DNA of 64,000 nucleotides from Nocardia vulneris (GCF_001613425.1 NZ_BDCI01000008.1:372001-436000), one strand, 5' to 3'. Positions 1-8,353 are shown, counted from the stretch's first letter. The notes: generated by a model from the sequence alone, not told the origin. A program made the numbers and translations.

Positions 1-2
1 AC

Positions 3-398
3 ACCCTGGGCATCGACGCCATCGGCACCCCGTACCCGACGTTCAAGAACATCCGCGACGAGGTCAACGCCAAGACCATCAACAAGGCGTTCCGCTACGG
101 CTGGCAGGGCGACTACCCGACCATGCTGCAGTTCCTCACCTCGCAGTACTACAGCTACTCCGAGACGAACAACGTCGACTGGAAGGTCCCCGAGTTCGAC
201 AAGCTGCTCGACGCCGCGCTGGCCGCGCCGACGCAGGAGGAGTCCTACAAGATCGTCGCGCAGGCGCAGACCATGATGCTCAGCCAGATGGCCGACATCC
301 CGGTGCTGGACTACATCGCCGCCGCGGGCCGCTCCGAGAAGGTGAAGGCGAACCTCGCCTGGAACGGTCTGTTCGACTTCGAGAACATCGAGAAGTAG
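3..398 (+). CDS. dppA: ABC transporter dipeptide-binding protein DppA, C-terminal part
   Basis: This is the 3' end of a gene that begins before the window; about 131 codons are present, in frame from base 3. The product is the extracytoplasmic solute-binding subunit (SBP family 5) of a dipeptide/oligopeptide ABC importer. The visible part has the usual C-terminal pattern of this family: a WQGDYP segment, an asparagine- and tyrosine-rich stretch, and a helix in which several residues are shared out as 'PTQEESYKIVAQAQ', followed by 'IPVLDY'. It lies 59 bp upstream of the first permease gene in the same direction, so it is the first known gene of a dppABCD operon. Signal peptide and lipobox, if present, are outside the window. 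Confidence 0.85.
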   Translation, partial: TLGIDAIGTPYPTFKNIRDEVNAKTINKAFRYGWQGDYPTMLQFLTSQYYSYSETNNVDWKVPEFDKLLDAALAAPTQEESYKIVAQAQTMMLSQMADIPVLDYIAAAGRSEKVKANLAWNGLFDFENIEK

Positions 399-457
399 CC
401 GCCAGATGAGCCGCGCCTGCTCCGGCGGCGCGGCTCATCTCCGACCCAGGAGACGAA

Positions 458-1384
458 ATGGCCTGGTATGTCGTGCGGCGTCTGCTCCAGATGATCCCCG
501 TGTTCCTCGGGGCGACGCTGCTCATCTATGCCCTGGTATTCCTCGTCCCCGGCGACCCGATCCACGCCCTCGCCGGCGACAAACCGATGACCCCCGCGGT
601 GGAGGCGCAGTTGCGCGCCCGCTACCACCTCGACCAGCCCTTCATCATGCAGTACCTGCTGTATCTGAAGGGCATTCTGACGTTCGACTTCGGCACTGCC
701 TTCTCCGGCAGGCCGGTCCGCGACGAACTCGCGCGGGCCTTCCCGATCACGATCAAGCTCGCCTTCATGGCCGTGTTCATCGAGGCCGTCTTCGGCGTCG
801 TGTTCGGCTTGGTCGCCGGACTGCGCAAGGGCAAGCTCTTCGACTCGACGATGCTCGTCATCAGCCTGATCGTGATCGCCGTCCCGATCTTCGTGGTCGG
901 CTTCCTCGCCCAGTTCCTGCTCGGCGTGAAGTGGGGGATCGCGCCGGTGACCGTCACCGGTAAAGCGAGTTTCACCGAACTGCTCGTCCCGGCCTTCGTG
1001 CTCGGGTCACTGTCGTTCGCCTATGTGCTGCGCCTGACCCGGAACTCGGTGGCGGAGAACATGACCGCCGACTTCGTGCGCACCGCCACGGCCAAGGGCC
1101 TGAGCCGGCGCCGGGTCGTCACCGTGCACATCCTGCGCAACTCGATGATCCCGGTGGTCACCTTCCTCGGCGCCGATCTCGGCGCGCTGATGGGCGGCGC
1201 CATCGTCACCGAGGGCATCTTCAACATCCCCGGCGTCGGCGGCACGATGTACCAGGCGATCACCCGCGGCGAGCCGCCCACGGTCGTCTCGTTCGTGACC
1301 GTGCTGATCATCATCTTCCTGGTCTCGAACCTGGTCGTAGACCTCTTGTACGCCGCACTCGATCCGAGGATCCGCTATGCCTGA
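458..1384 (+). CDS. dppB: Dipeptide ABC transporter permease DppB
   Basis: The 308-residue inner-membrane permease is one half of the channel of the peptide importer. It has an N-terminal membrane segment with the family signature 'VPGDP', then five further hydrophobic segments. The cytoplasmic EAA loop, which contacts the ATPase, is recognisable around residues 200-225 (R-T-A-x-A-K-G-L). Length is normal for DppB (about 300-340). An AGGAGA ribosome site precedes the ATG. Its stop overlaps the start of dppC by 8 bp, which implies translational coupling. Confidence 0.9.
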   Translation: MAWYVVRRLLQMIPVFLGATLLIYALVFLVPGDPIHALAGDKPMTPAVEAQLRARYHLDQPFIMQYLLYLKGILTFDFGTAFSGRPVRDELARAFPITIKLAFMAVFIEAVFGVVFGLVAGLRKGKLFDSTMLVISLIVIAVPIFVVGFLAQFLLGVKWGIAPVTVTGKASFTELLVPAFVLGSLSFAYVLRLTRNSVAENMTADFVRTATAKGLSRRRVVTVHILRNSMIPVVTFLGADLGALMGGAIVTEGIFNIPGVGGTMYQAITRGEPPTVVSFVTVLIIIFLVSNLVVDLLYAALDPRIRYA

Positions 1385-2348
1385 CCTCGAAAAAGGAATC
1401 GACCTCGCCGACAGCGCGGCGCGGGGCAGGCAGGTCTACTTCGTCGCACCGCCGGACGAGGTCGAGGTGCTGGCCACCGACATGGTCGCCGAAGGCGGCT
1501 CGCCGACCAGCATCTGGTACGACGCGTGGCGGCAGTTGCGGCGCAATCCGATCTTCATCGTCGCGGCGCTGATGATCCTGTTCATCCTCGTCGTCGTGAT
1601 CTGGCCGGGCCTGTTCACCAGCCAGGATCCGCGCTACTGCAACGGCGACTTCAGCATGGACCCGCGCGGTGCGGGTCACCCGTTCGGCTTCGACAAGCAG
1701 GGCTGCGACATCTACGCCCGAACCGTCTACGGCGCACGGGCTTCGGTGATGGCGGGCGTCGGCTCGACGATCATGTTCGTGTTGCTCGGCGGCATCCTCG
1801 GCGCGCTGTCCGGCTTCTACGGCGGCCTGCTCGACTCGATCGTCTCGCGCGTCTCGGAGATCTTCTACGCGATCCCGCTGATGCTCGCCGCGATCGTGAT
1901 CATGCAGCTGCTCGATGACCGCACCATCTGGACCGTCATCCTCATCCTCGCCTCGTTCACCTGGCCGCAGGCGGCCCGGATCGCCCGCAGCGCGGTGATC
2001 CAGGCGAAGAACAGCGATTACGTCACGGCGGCAAAGGCTTTGGGCGTCTCGCGGATACGCACGCTGATCCGGCACGTGCTGCCGAACGCGGCGGGCCCGC
2101 TGATCGTGGTCACCACGATCTGGCTCGGCGTCTTCATCGTCACCGAGGCCACGCTGTCCTACCTCGGCGTCGGGTTGCCGCGCACCATCGTGTCCTGGGG
2201 CTCCGATATCTCCTCCGGGCAGAAGGAGATTCGCACCTCGGCGATCCTGTTCTATCCCGCAACGGCTTTGGCGCTCACCGTGCTGAGCTTCATCATGCTG
2301 GGCGACGCGGTGCGCGATGCCCTCGACCCGAAGGCGAGGAAGCGATGA
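1377..2348 (+). CDS. dppC: Dipeptide ABC transporter permease DppC
   Basis: The 323-residue second permease subunit pairs with DppB. It has the long cytoplasmic N-terminus of about 50 residues typical of DppC, a first membrane helix around residues 58-78, and an EAA loop (YVTAAKALGVS) near residue 220. The family motif 'TEATLSYLGVGLP' follows. The gene starts inside the end of dppB and overlaps dppD by an ATGA, so the three membrane and ATPase genes form one coupled unit. Confidence 0.9.
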   Translation: MPDLEKGIDLADSAARGRQVYFVAPPDEVEVLATDMVAEGGSPTSIWYDAWRQLRRNPIFIVAALMILFILVVVIWPGLFTSQDPRYCNGDFSMDPRGAGHPFGFDKQGCDIYARTVYGARASVMAGVGSTIMFVLLGGILGALSGFYGGLLDSIVSRVSEIFYAIPLMLAAIVIMQLLDDRTIWTVILILASFTWPQAARIARSAVIQAKNSDYVTAAKALGVSRIRTLIRHVLPNAAGPLIVVTTIWLGVFIVTEATLSYLGVGLPRTIVSWGSDISSGQKEIRTSAILFYPATALALTVLSFIMLGDAVRDALDPKARKR

Positions 2349-4039
2349 GCGCGGAAACGCCATTACTGGAGATCAAGGATCTCAACGTCTGCTTTACGTC
2401 CGAGGGGAAGCGAATCCCCGCGGTCCGGGACGTGAACTTGCAGGTGTATCCGGGACAGACGGTCGCGATCGTCGGCGAGTCCGGCTCGGGTAAGTCGACC
2501 ACGGCGCACGCGATCATCGATCTGCTGCCCGGCACCGGCAAGGTCACCTCCGGCTCGATCCTGTTCGACGGCAAGGACCTCGCGACGGCCTCCAAGAAGG
2601 ACGTCATCGCGGTGCGCGGCAACGGCATCGGCCTGGTGCCGCAGGACCCGATGTCGAATCTCAACCCGGTGTGGAAGATCGGCTTCCAGATTCGGGAGAC
2701 GTTGGAGGCCAACGGGATCGCCAAGGGCAAGGCGGCCAAGCAGCGGGCGATCGAACTGCTCGAAGAAGCGGGCATGTCCGACGCCGGCCGCCGGGTGAAC
2801 CAGTACCCGCACGAGTTCTCCGGCGGTATGCGCCAGCGCGCGCTCATCGCCATCGGCCTGGCCTGCCGGCCCAAGCTGCTCATCGCCGACGAACCCACCT
2901 CGGCGCTGGACGTCACCGTGCAACGGCAGATCCTGGACCACCTCGACGGCCTCACCGCCGAGCTCGGCACCGCCGTTCTGCTGATCACCCACGACCTGGG
3001 CCTGGCGGCCGAGCGCGCGGAACACCTAGTGGTGATGTACCGCGGGCGGGTGGTGGAATCCGGTCCCGCACTACAGATTCTGCGCGAGCCGCAGCACCTG
3101 TACACCAAGCGCCTCGTGAATTCGGCGCCCTCGCTCGCCTCGCAGCGACTGTCGTCGGTGAAGCAGCGCATCGAGATCCGCGAGCAGGCCGAGAAGGTCG
3201 CCGAGCAGATCGCCGCGGCCGACACCGAAATCGTGGCCGCCTCCGACGACGTGGTGGTGGTCGAGAACCTCACCAAGGTCTTCCAGATCCGTGGCAGCAC
3301 GCCCTGGAAATCGACGGATTTCACCGCGGTGCAGGATGTTTCGTTCCGGCTGCGGCGCGGCACCACCACCGCGATCGTCGGCGAGTCCGGTTCCGGCAAA
3401 TCCACCGTCGCGCAGATGATCCTCGGCCTGCTCGAGCCGACCTCGGGCCAGGTGCTGTTCGACGGCAAAGAGGTCGCGAAGCTGGATCGCAAGGGCGCCT
3501 TCGCGTTCCGGCGGCGGGTGCAGCCGATCTTCCAGGATCCGTACGGCTCGCTCGACCCGATGTACTCGATCTTCCGCACCATCGAGGAGCCGTTGCGCAC
3601 GCACGACATCGGCTCCCCGAAGGAGCGCGAGGCGACGGTCCGTGAACTGCTCGAGAAGGTGTCGCTGCCGTCCTCGGTGATGCGGCGCTACCCCAACGAG
3701 CTGTCCGGTGGTCAGCGCCAACGCGTCGCGGTGGCCCGCGCGCTCGCGCTCTCGCCCGAGGTCGTGGTCTGCGACGAGGCGGTCTCCGCGCTCGACGTGC
3801 TGGTGCAGGCGCAGATCCTGCGGCTGCTGAACGACCTGCAAGCCGAACTCGGCCTGTCCTACGTGTTCATCACCCACGATCTCGCGGTGGTCCGCCAGAT
3901 CGCCGATGACGTGCTGGTCATGCAGAGCGGCAAGGTGGTCGAGGCGGCTTCCACCCAGGAGGTCTTCGACTCGCCCCGGGAGGAGTACACCCGGCGGCTG
4001 CTCGACGCCATCCCCGGCCGGGATCTGCTGGCCGGCTGA
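2345..4039 (+). CDS. dppD: Fused dual ATP-binding subunit DppD
   Basis: This 564-residue protein carries two complete ABC ATPase domains in one chain, replacing the separate DppD and DppF subunits of enteric bacteria. Walker A motifs (GESGSGKST) lie at residues 44-52 and 346-354. Each half has an ABC signature (SGGMRQR and SGGQRQR), a Walker B (LLIADEPTSALD in the first half, VVCDEAVSALD in the second) and a switch histidine (ITHDL). In the second Walker B the usual glutamate-proline pair is replaced by EA; the catalytic glutamate is kept. The fused form is known in mycobacteria. The gene ends the operon; a strong hairpin follows 39 bp later. Confidence 0.92.
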   Translation: MSAETPLLEIKDLNVCFTSEGKRIPAVRDVNLQVYPGQTVAIVGESGSGKSTTAHAIIDLLPGTGKVTSGSILFDGKDLATASKKDVIAVRGNGIGLVPQDPMSNLNPVWKIGFQIRETLEANGIAKGKAAKQRAIELLEEAGMSDAGRRVNQYPHEFSGGMRQRALIAIGLACRPKLLIADEPTSALDVTVQRQILDHLDGLTAELGTAVLLITHDLGLAAERAEHLVVMYRGRVVESGPALQILREPQHLYTKRLVNSAPSLASQRLSSVKQRIEIREQAEKVAEQIAAADTEIVAASDDVVVVENLTKVFQIRGSTPWKSTDFTAVQDVSFRLRRGTTTAIVGESGSGKSTVAQMILGLLEPTSGQVLFDGKEVAKLDRKGAFAFRRRVQPIFQDPYGSLDPMYSIFRTIEEPLRTHDIGSPKEREATVRELLEKVSLPSSVMRRYPNELSGGQRQRVAVARALALSPEVVVCDEAVSALDVLVQAQILRLLNDLQAELGLSYVFITHDLAVVRQIADDVLVMQSGKVVEAASTQEVFDSPREEYTRRLLDAIPGRDLLAG

Positions 4040-4077
4040 GAAACGTTGGCGGGCTGGGGATCAGCTCGTCGGACGGC

Positions 4078-4107
4078 AGCGGCTCACCCTGCTACGGGTG
4101 AGCCGCT
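4078..4107 (+). terminator. Rho-independent-type terminator of the dpp operon
   Basis: A perfect 12-bp stem (4078-4089 with 4096-4107) closes a 6-nt loop and is followed by TTCTCGTTCT. It lies between the end of dppD and the 3' end of the convergent hydrolase gene, so it may serve both. Confidence 0.75.
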
Positions 4108-4214
4108 TTCTCGTTCTCGGGCTGCGCTCCGATCCTCGGCCGCAGGTGCTCGCGATCGAGCAGGCTCGACCGCAAGGTGCCGGGTCGTGTGTGGCCCGGC
4201 CGGGTGCTGAGCCC

Positions 4215-5084
4215 TCAGTTCCGGGTCGTGTGCGCTAGCAGGGCGGGCACGACCGCGTCCCACTGCCACGGCGGGGGCACCTGGTGTCCGGTCTCCGGCA
4301 TGGGCAGCAGTTCCGCGCCGGGAATCGCTGCGGCCAAAGCCTTTCCGTGCTCGAGCGGGAACAGGGGATCCTCGGTGCCGTGCAGCACCAGCGTCGGCGC
4401 GGTGATATCGCCGAGCCGATCCCGCCACGGCGCACCGGCGTCCAGCAGGAACGGATTGGTCAGCTGTGCCGCGATATCGGCCGCCCGCTCGACCACCTGC
4501 GTCGCCAGCTCGGTGCGGTGCGCGGTATCGAAGACGCGGCTCGCCGCCGCGAACGGGCGCTCGGATTCGACCAGATACTCGACGACCGCCGCGCGGTCCG
4601 ACCAGTCGGGTACCGGGGCCTCGGCCGAAAAGTACGCCAGCAGTTCGGGAGTCATCCCCGGCAGATCCGGGTTCTGATGGCCGGGGCCGCCCGGCGAAGC
4701 GGAAGCGAGCACCAGCGAGATGACCCGATCGGGGTGATCCAACGCGATGAGCTGCGCGGTGGCCGCGCCCTGGGACATGCCGAGGATGTGTGCGCGTTCG
4801 ATGCCCAGTGCGTCGAGCAGGCCGACCGCGTCCGCGACCAGTGTGCGCAGATCGTAGCCGGGCGCACCGACCGGGAAGGTGGTCGACTGTCCGGAATCCC
4901 TTGTGTCGTAACGGATTACTCGTCGTCCGCCCTCGACCAGCCCGGTGATGAAGCCGGGTTCCCACGCGAGCATGGACTCCGCGGCGCCGTGGATCAACAG
5001 CAGTGGCGGCAACGTCGAATCGCCGAAACTCTCTGTGCACAGGCGGATTCCATTGACTTCGACGATCCGCTCGTTGCCCTGCAT
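4215..5084 (-). CDS. Alpha/beta hydrolase
   Basis: The 289-residue cytoplasmic hydrolase has an oxyanion-hole HG at residues 32-33 and a nucleophile elbow G-M-S-Q-G with Ser104. The acid and histidine would be in the C-terminal third, where 'HGTEDPLFP' and 'ETGHQVP' carry a plausible Asp and His. The ATG at 5084 is chosen because GGAGG sits 8 nt before it; an in-frame TTG further upstream would include that site in the coding region. It is divergent from a MarR regulator, with two operator-like palindromes between them, so it is probably the regulator's target. The substrate cannot be inferred. Confidence 0.85.
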   Translation of the reverse strand: MQGNERIVEVNGIRLCTESFGDSTLPPLLLIHGAAESMLAWEPGFITGLVEGGRRVIRYDTRDSGQSTTFPVGAPGYDLRTLVADAVGLLDALGIERAHILGMSQGAATAQLIALDHPDRVISLVLASASPGGPGHQNPDLPGMTPELLAYFSAEAPVPDWSDRAAVVEYLVESERPFAAASRVFDTAHRTELATQVVERAADIAAQLTNPFLLDAGAPWRDRLGDITAPTLVLHGTEDPLFPLEHGKALAAAIPGAELLPMPETGHQVPPPWQWDAVVPALLAHTTRN

Positions 5085-5104
5085 GTGTACAACCTCCAAG
5101 TGCG

Positions 5105-5147
5105 TTACATGTAACGAGAACCGTAGCCGAAGATTCGTTACATGTAA
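5105..5147. promoter_or_regulatory. Twin palindromic operator (TTACATGTAA x2)
   Basis: Two identical 10-bp palindromes, TTACATGTAA, lie at 5105-5114 and 5138-5147. Their centres are exactly 33 bp apart, about three helical turns, so two dimers would bind on the same face. They sit in the 86-bp gap between the hydrolase and the MarR gene. The first extends to a perfect 14-bp palindrome (5103-5116). This is the expected arrangement for a MarR autorepressor; binding by this MarR is inferred. Confidence 0.75.
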
Positions 5148-5170
5148 ACAAGTCCCGTTAGACTGGGTGC

Positions 5171-5668
5171 ATGACCGAATCCGCCTCGCTTGGATCTGCC
5201 GCGGTTGGATCTACCCGGCGCCGTGCCGCCGCCGAGGAAGGCTGGGCGGCGTATCAGCGGATGCGTCTGCTCGTGGACGCCGAGATCGCCCGGGATCTGG
5301 AGCGCAGCACCGGTCTTTCGATGCCTGACTACGACGTGCTCGCCGCGGTGGCCGAGGTCGCCGAGACCGCGGAGTGCGTCCGGGTGAGCGGCCTAGCCGC
5401 GCACATGCACTGGCCGCACAGCCGACTGTCCCGGCAGCTCGGCCGAATGGAGCGGCGCGAATTGATCGCCCGCGAACCGTGCGAGCGGGACGGCCGTGGC
5501 GACGACGTGCTGCTCACCGCCGCCGGTCGGCGCGCCCTCGAGACCGCGGCCCCCGCGCATCACGCCTCGGTGCGCCACCGTTTCACCGATCTGCTGACGC
5601 CGGCGCAGCTGCGGATGCTGGCCGAGATCGAGGAGTCCATCGCCCGGCACTCGGACGCCCGCAAGTAG
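5171..5668 (+). CDS. MarR-family transcriptional regulator
   Basis: The 165-residue winged-helix protein has the MarR core: a dimerisation helix (AYQRMRLLVDAEIARDLE), a recognition helix region (LAAHMHWPHSRLSRQLGRMERR) and a wing with 'CERDGRGDDVLLTAAGRRALE'. It probably represses itself and the divergent hydrolase through the TTACATGTAA pair. The following Fic-like gene begins 11 bp after its stop, so the two are probably co-transcribed. Confidence 0.9.
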   Translation: MTESASLGSAAVGSTRRRAAAEEGWAAYQRMRLLVDAEIARDLERSTGLSMPDYDVLAAVAEVAETAECVRVSGLAAHMHWPHSRLSRQLGRMERRELIAREPCERDGRGDDVLLTAAGRRALETAAPAHHASVRHRFTDLLTPAQLRMLAEIEESIARHSDARK

Positions 5669-5679
5669 CCTCGTATGCC

Positions 5680-6423
5680 GTGACCGATCCGCTACAGCCC
5701 CTCGTCGATCTGCCTAGTGTGCGTGCCGCCGCCGACCGTGCCAGGGACGCGCTCGCCGCGGTGCACCGGCACAAAGCGAATCGTCGCGGCTGGCCGACCA
5801 CCGCCGCCGAGGCCGCGGTGCGGGCGGCTCGCTCGTCCGCCGCCATCGACGGCGGCAGCACCGAACTCCCCGCCGACGGCAACGTCGCCGACCCGATACT
5901 CGCCGGATCTTTGCGCGTCGGCCAAGCATTGGATGGCGACGCGTTGCGAAATCTGGTCGGCACCTGGCAGCGGGCACCATTGCAGGCGCTGGCTCGTCTG
6001 CACCTACTTGCCGCCGCGGATCTGGTTGCCGACGAAGAGCTGCTCGGCCGACCGCGCGCGGACGCGGGCGTCGCCGAACGTCTCGACCTCCTCGCACAGA
6101 CGGTCGTCGGTTCCCGCGCGCCCGCCCCGGTGCTCGCCGCCGTCGTGCACGGCGAGCTGCTCACCCTGCGACCGTTCGGCACCGCCGACGGTGTGGTGGC
6201 GCGCGCCGCATCCCGTCTGGTCGCGGTGTCCAGTGGACTGGACCCGCACAGTCTCGGCGTGCCAGAAGTTTTCTGGCTCCGCCGCCGCCAGTCCTACCTC
6301 GACACCGCCGCCGGTTTCGGCACCGGCACACCCGAAGCCGTCGGCAACTGGGTCATCCTCTGCTGCGGCGCCCTCGAAGACGGTGCCCGCGAAGCCACCT
6401 CGATCGCCGACTCCGCCGCCTAG
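5680..6423 (+). CDS. Fic-fold-like protein with a degenerate catalytic motif (Rv3662c-like)
   Basis: This 247-residue protein starts at GTG 5680. An N-terminal segment S-S-A-A-I-D-G-G resembles the inhibitory (S/T)SxxxEGN motif of Fic proteins. Further on, 'LRPFGTADGVVAR' lies where the Fic catalytic motif HPFx(D/E)GNGRxxR is expected, but the histidine is Arg, the N-G-R is D-G-V, and the acidic residue is Thr. If the fold is Fic, it should be inactive as an AMP-transferase. Position next to a HAD phosphatase and the RNA below matches mycobacterial Rv3662c, which is annotated loosely as a conserved hypothetical or oxidoreductase. Function unknown. Confidence 0.7.
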   Translation: MTDPLQPLVDLPSVRAAADRARDALAAVHRHKANRRGWPTTAAEAAVRAARSSAAIDGGSTELPADGNVADPILAGSLRVGQALDGDALRNLVGTWQRAPLQALARLHLLAAADLVADEELLGRPRADAGVAERLDLLAQTVVGSRAPAPVLAAVVHGELLTLRPFGTADGVVARAASRLVAVSSGLDPHSLGVPEVFWLRRRQSYLDTAAGFGTGTPEAVGNWVILCCGALEDGAREATSIADSAA

Positions 6424-6430
6424 CCACAGG

Positions 6431-6730
6431 GTTTCCCGCACCACTTCCACGTTCCCGCACCCTCTCTGCCCTGGCAGACCGGGTGCGGGACCGCAGAACT
6501 GGTGCGAGAAAACAGAAGCAGTGCGGCAAATGACGCGGTCCGCCGCCCAGCCGGCCCCCGGGCGGGCGCGTCCGCCGCAAGCTTCCCGCACTACTTCCGC
6601 GTTCCCGCACCCTCTCTGCCCTGGCACAGCGGGTGCGGGGCCGCAGAACTGGTGCGAGAAGCCAGAAGTGGTGCGGGAACTGGCGCGGTTCGCCGCCCAG
6701 CCCGCCCCTCAGGCAAAAGCGAAACAGGTG
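6431..6730. repeat. Two tandem 150-bp units with nested inverted repeats (locus A of the dispersed TTCCCGCACC element)
   Basis: Two direct copies are offset by exactly 150 bp (for example GTTCCCGCACCCTCTCTGCC at 6451 and 6601; CGCCGCCCAG at 6541 and 6691). Within each copy TTCCCGCACC-type arms face GGTGCGGGAA-type arms, giving an imperfect hairpin of about 80 nt. The same element recurs at 24850-24926 and 57463-57532. Here it lies between the 3' end of the Fic-like gene and the 3' end of the minus-strand RNA. An open frame running through it is not considered coding. Confidence 0.8.
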
Positions 6731-6784
6731 CGGCGGCCACTCACCCCAGACGGACCGATCCCGAGACCCAGACCAACCCCCACA

Positions 6785-7087
6785 CATCAAAGCGGGCGGC
6801 GTGTCGTTTCCGACCTCACCGCCCGCGTAGCACGGACTACCTGGTTACCAAGCGTGCTGAGTGGGTTGTGTTCCTATCGGCCTCGGCGATAATCCGAACT
6901 CCGGCGGTTCATCCCCGCAACCTGTGCGAGGCCCTCGCCGACGAAACCCGAATCTCGCAGGCCCACAACGCTTCTGCCCTTGTCGCGGCGCGCTCCGCGT
7001 GGGTGCCTGGTGCCCGTGCTGGGAAGGATGGCTGGGAGACTGGAACCTTCTCTTCCGGTCCTGCCTTGGCCTTCCGACCCTTCCGTA
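6785..7087 (-). ncRNA. Probable Ms1 (MTS2823)-type small RNA
   Basis: About 300 nt without a convincing gene lie immediately downstream of the HAD gene on the same strand. On the minus strand there is a promoter-like pair at 7118-7123 and 7094-7099, giving a start near 7087. The 3' end has a hairpin with 8-bp GC arms (6819-6826 with 6792-6799), an inner GAAA-capped helix and then TTTGATGTG. Length, strand and neighbours match MTS2823/Ms1 of mycobacteria, the abundant RNA that binds core RNA polymerase and lies between Rv3661 and Rv3662c (from memory). Sequence similarity to Ms1 was not tested. Confidence 0.6.
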
Positions 7088-7093
7088 GTTACC

Positions 7094-7123
7094 TTTCTAC
7101 ACCTGTGACCACCCTCACATCAA
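7094..7123 (-). promoter_or_regulatory. Promoter-like site for the Ms1-type RNA
   Basis: Minus-strand TTGATG (7123-7118) is separated by 18 nt from TAGAAA (7099-7094). A second possible -10, TAACTA, overlaps 7091-7086. The site is 195 bp downstream of the HAD stop. Confidence 0.45.
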
Positions 7124-7282
7124 GACCTCGGTGGACATTTGATTAGCGGCGTGTCGATCGGCGTTTCATGGTTAAATGCCTGGTCGCGTCCGAGTGTCGT
7201 GTGCGGACTGCACATTGCTCGGCAAGTGCTCCGCTTCCCCTCGAACAGCGTGACTCGCGCCGATGTACGCGGTGGCTAAAAC

Positions 7283-8089
7283 TCAGCTCCGCTTACGCAG
7301 CAGGCGATAACTGATCGCGCCGGCGACCAGCGCGCTCAACCCGACCACCGCGGTGGCCGCAAGGGTGGTGGACGAGGGCGCCTGGAAGCGCGCCCACAGC
7401 GACACCGGGTTGGAGAACGTCAGAATGGGCCAACCCTTGGCCACCGCTTCGCGGCGCAGATTGCGATCCGGGTTGACGGCGGTGGGATGGCCGACCGCGT
7501 TCAGCAGCGGCAGATCGGTGATCGAATCCGAATACGCGTAGCAGCGTGCGAGGTCGTAACCCTCACTGGCGGCGAGCTTTTCGATGGCGGCGACCTTGCC
7601 TTCGCCGTAGCAGTAGAACTCCACCTCGCCGGTGTACTTGCCGTCCGCGACGACCATCCGGGTCGCCGCGGTATGGGACGCACCGAGCACCTCGGCGATC
7701 GGTCCCACGATCTCCTCGCCGGAGGCCGACACGATCACCACGTCGTGACCCCGGATCTTGTGGTCGGCAATGAGATCGGCGGCCTCGGCGTAGATCAGCG
7801 GATCGACCAGCTCGTGAAGTGTCTCGGCCACAATGGTTTTCACCTGCTCGACATCCCAGCCCGCGCACATGTTCGTCAGATGGGCGCGCATGCGCTCCAT
7901 TTGGTCGTGGTCGGCGCCGGAGAGCATGAACAGGAAGTGGGCATAACTGCTTTCGAGCACGTCACGGCGATTCAGCAGCCCCTGTGCATAGAAGGGCTTG
8001 CTGAAGACGAACGTGCTCGACTTCGCGATGACGGTCTTGTCGAGATCGAAGAAGGCGGCGACGCGTCCGTTCGCGTGGGGTGAGTCCAC
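7283..8089 (-). CDS. HAD-superfamily subfamily IB phosphatase (Rv3661-like)
   Basis: This 268-residue enzyme has the HAD motif I DxDKT (Asp15, Asp17), motif II in 'VIVSAS', a lysine in 'YGEGK' and motif IV 'YSDSITDLPLL', as in SerB-like phosphatases. The C-terminus ends with one hydrophobic helix and basic residues (YRLLRKRS), suggesting membrane anchoring. The start is a GTG at 8089. In mycobacteria the homologue next to ssd is Rv3661, often annotated as an inhibition-of-morphological-differentiation protein. It is flanked by two probable small RNAs, one on each side. The natural substrate is not known. Confidence 0.85.
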   Translation of the reverse strand: MDSPHANGRVAAFFDLDKTVIAKSSTFVFSKPFYAQGLLNRRDVLESSYAHFLFMLSGADHDQMERMRAHLTNMCAGWDVEQVKTIVAETLHELVDPLIYAEAADLIADHKIRGHDVVIVSASGEEIVGPIAEVLGASHTAATRMVVADGKYTGEVEFYCYGEGKVAAIEKLAASEGYDLARCYAYSDSITDLPLLNAVGHPTAVNPDRNLRREAVAKGWPILTFSNPVSLWARFQAPSSTTLAATAVVGLSALVAGAISYRLLRKRS

Positions 8090-8257
8090 CCGACCAGAAT
8101 AGGCGGCCCGCCGCGACCCGTCGCCGACGGTGGTGTCCGGGCCCGATCGGTGGCCGCGAGCGGGGAGTTTGCTCAGCGAATGTGGAGCATGCGAGGCTCA
8201 CAAAGTTCTCCGACAACAGACTTGCGTTGTGGCCGGGGCTTGGGTGTAGTATTGCTG

Positions 8258-8353
8258 GCACCTGGACATGGTCCAGGCGCGTTCAGCCCGACCCCCCGGG
8301 GCTGAACCCGACGGCCCCAGCCTCCTCCCCCCCCGGCTGGGGCCGTCCTCTAT
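8258..8353 (+). ncRNA. Probable 6C small RNA
   Basis: Two strong hairpins carry runs of cytosine in their loops. Stem 8281-8289/8299-8307 has the loop GACCCCCCG. Stem 8311-8322/8335-8346 has a loop with eight consecutive C and is followed by CCTCTATTC, a terminator-like end. A third small hairpin (8261-8277) precedes them. TAGTAT at 8247-8252 is a plausible -10. The paired C-loop hairpins are the definition of the actinobacterial 6C RNA, and in M. tuberculosis 6C (B11) lies beside Rv3660c (ssd) as here. Confidence 0.75.

Noticed and set aside
6502..7146. A 214-codon frame across the 150-bp repeat and the Ms1-type RNA
   Set aside because: It runs through palindromic repeats and the RNA terminator; its product is low-complexity and lacks a ribosome site.
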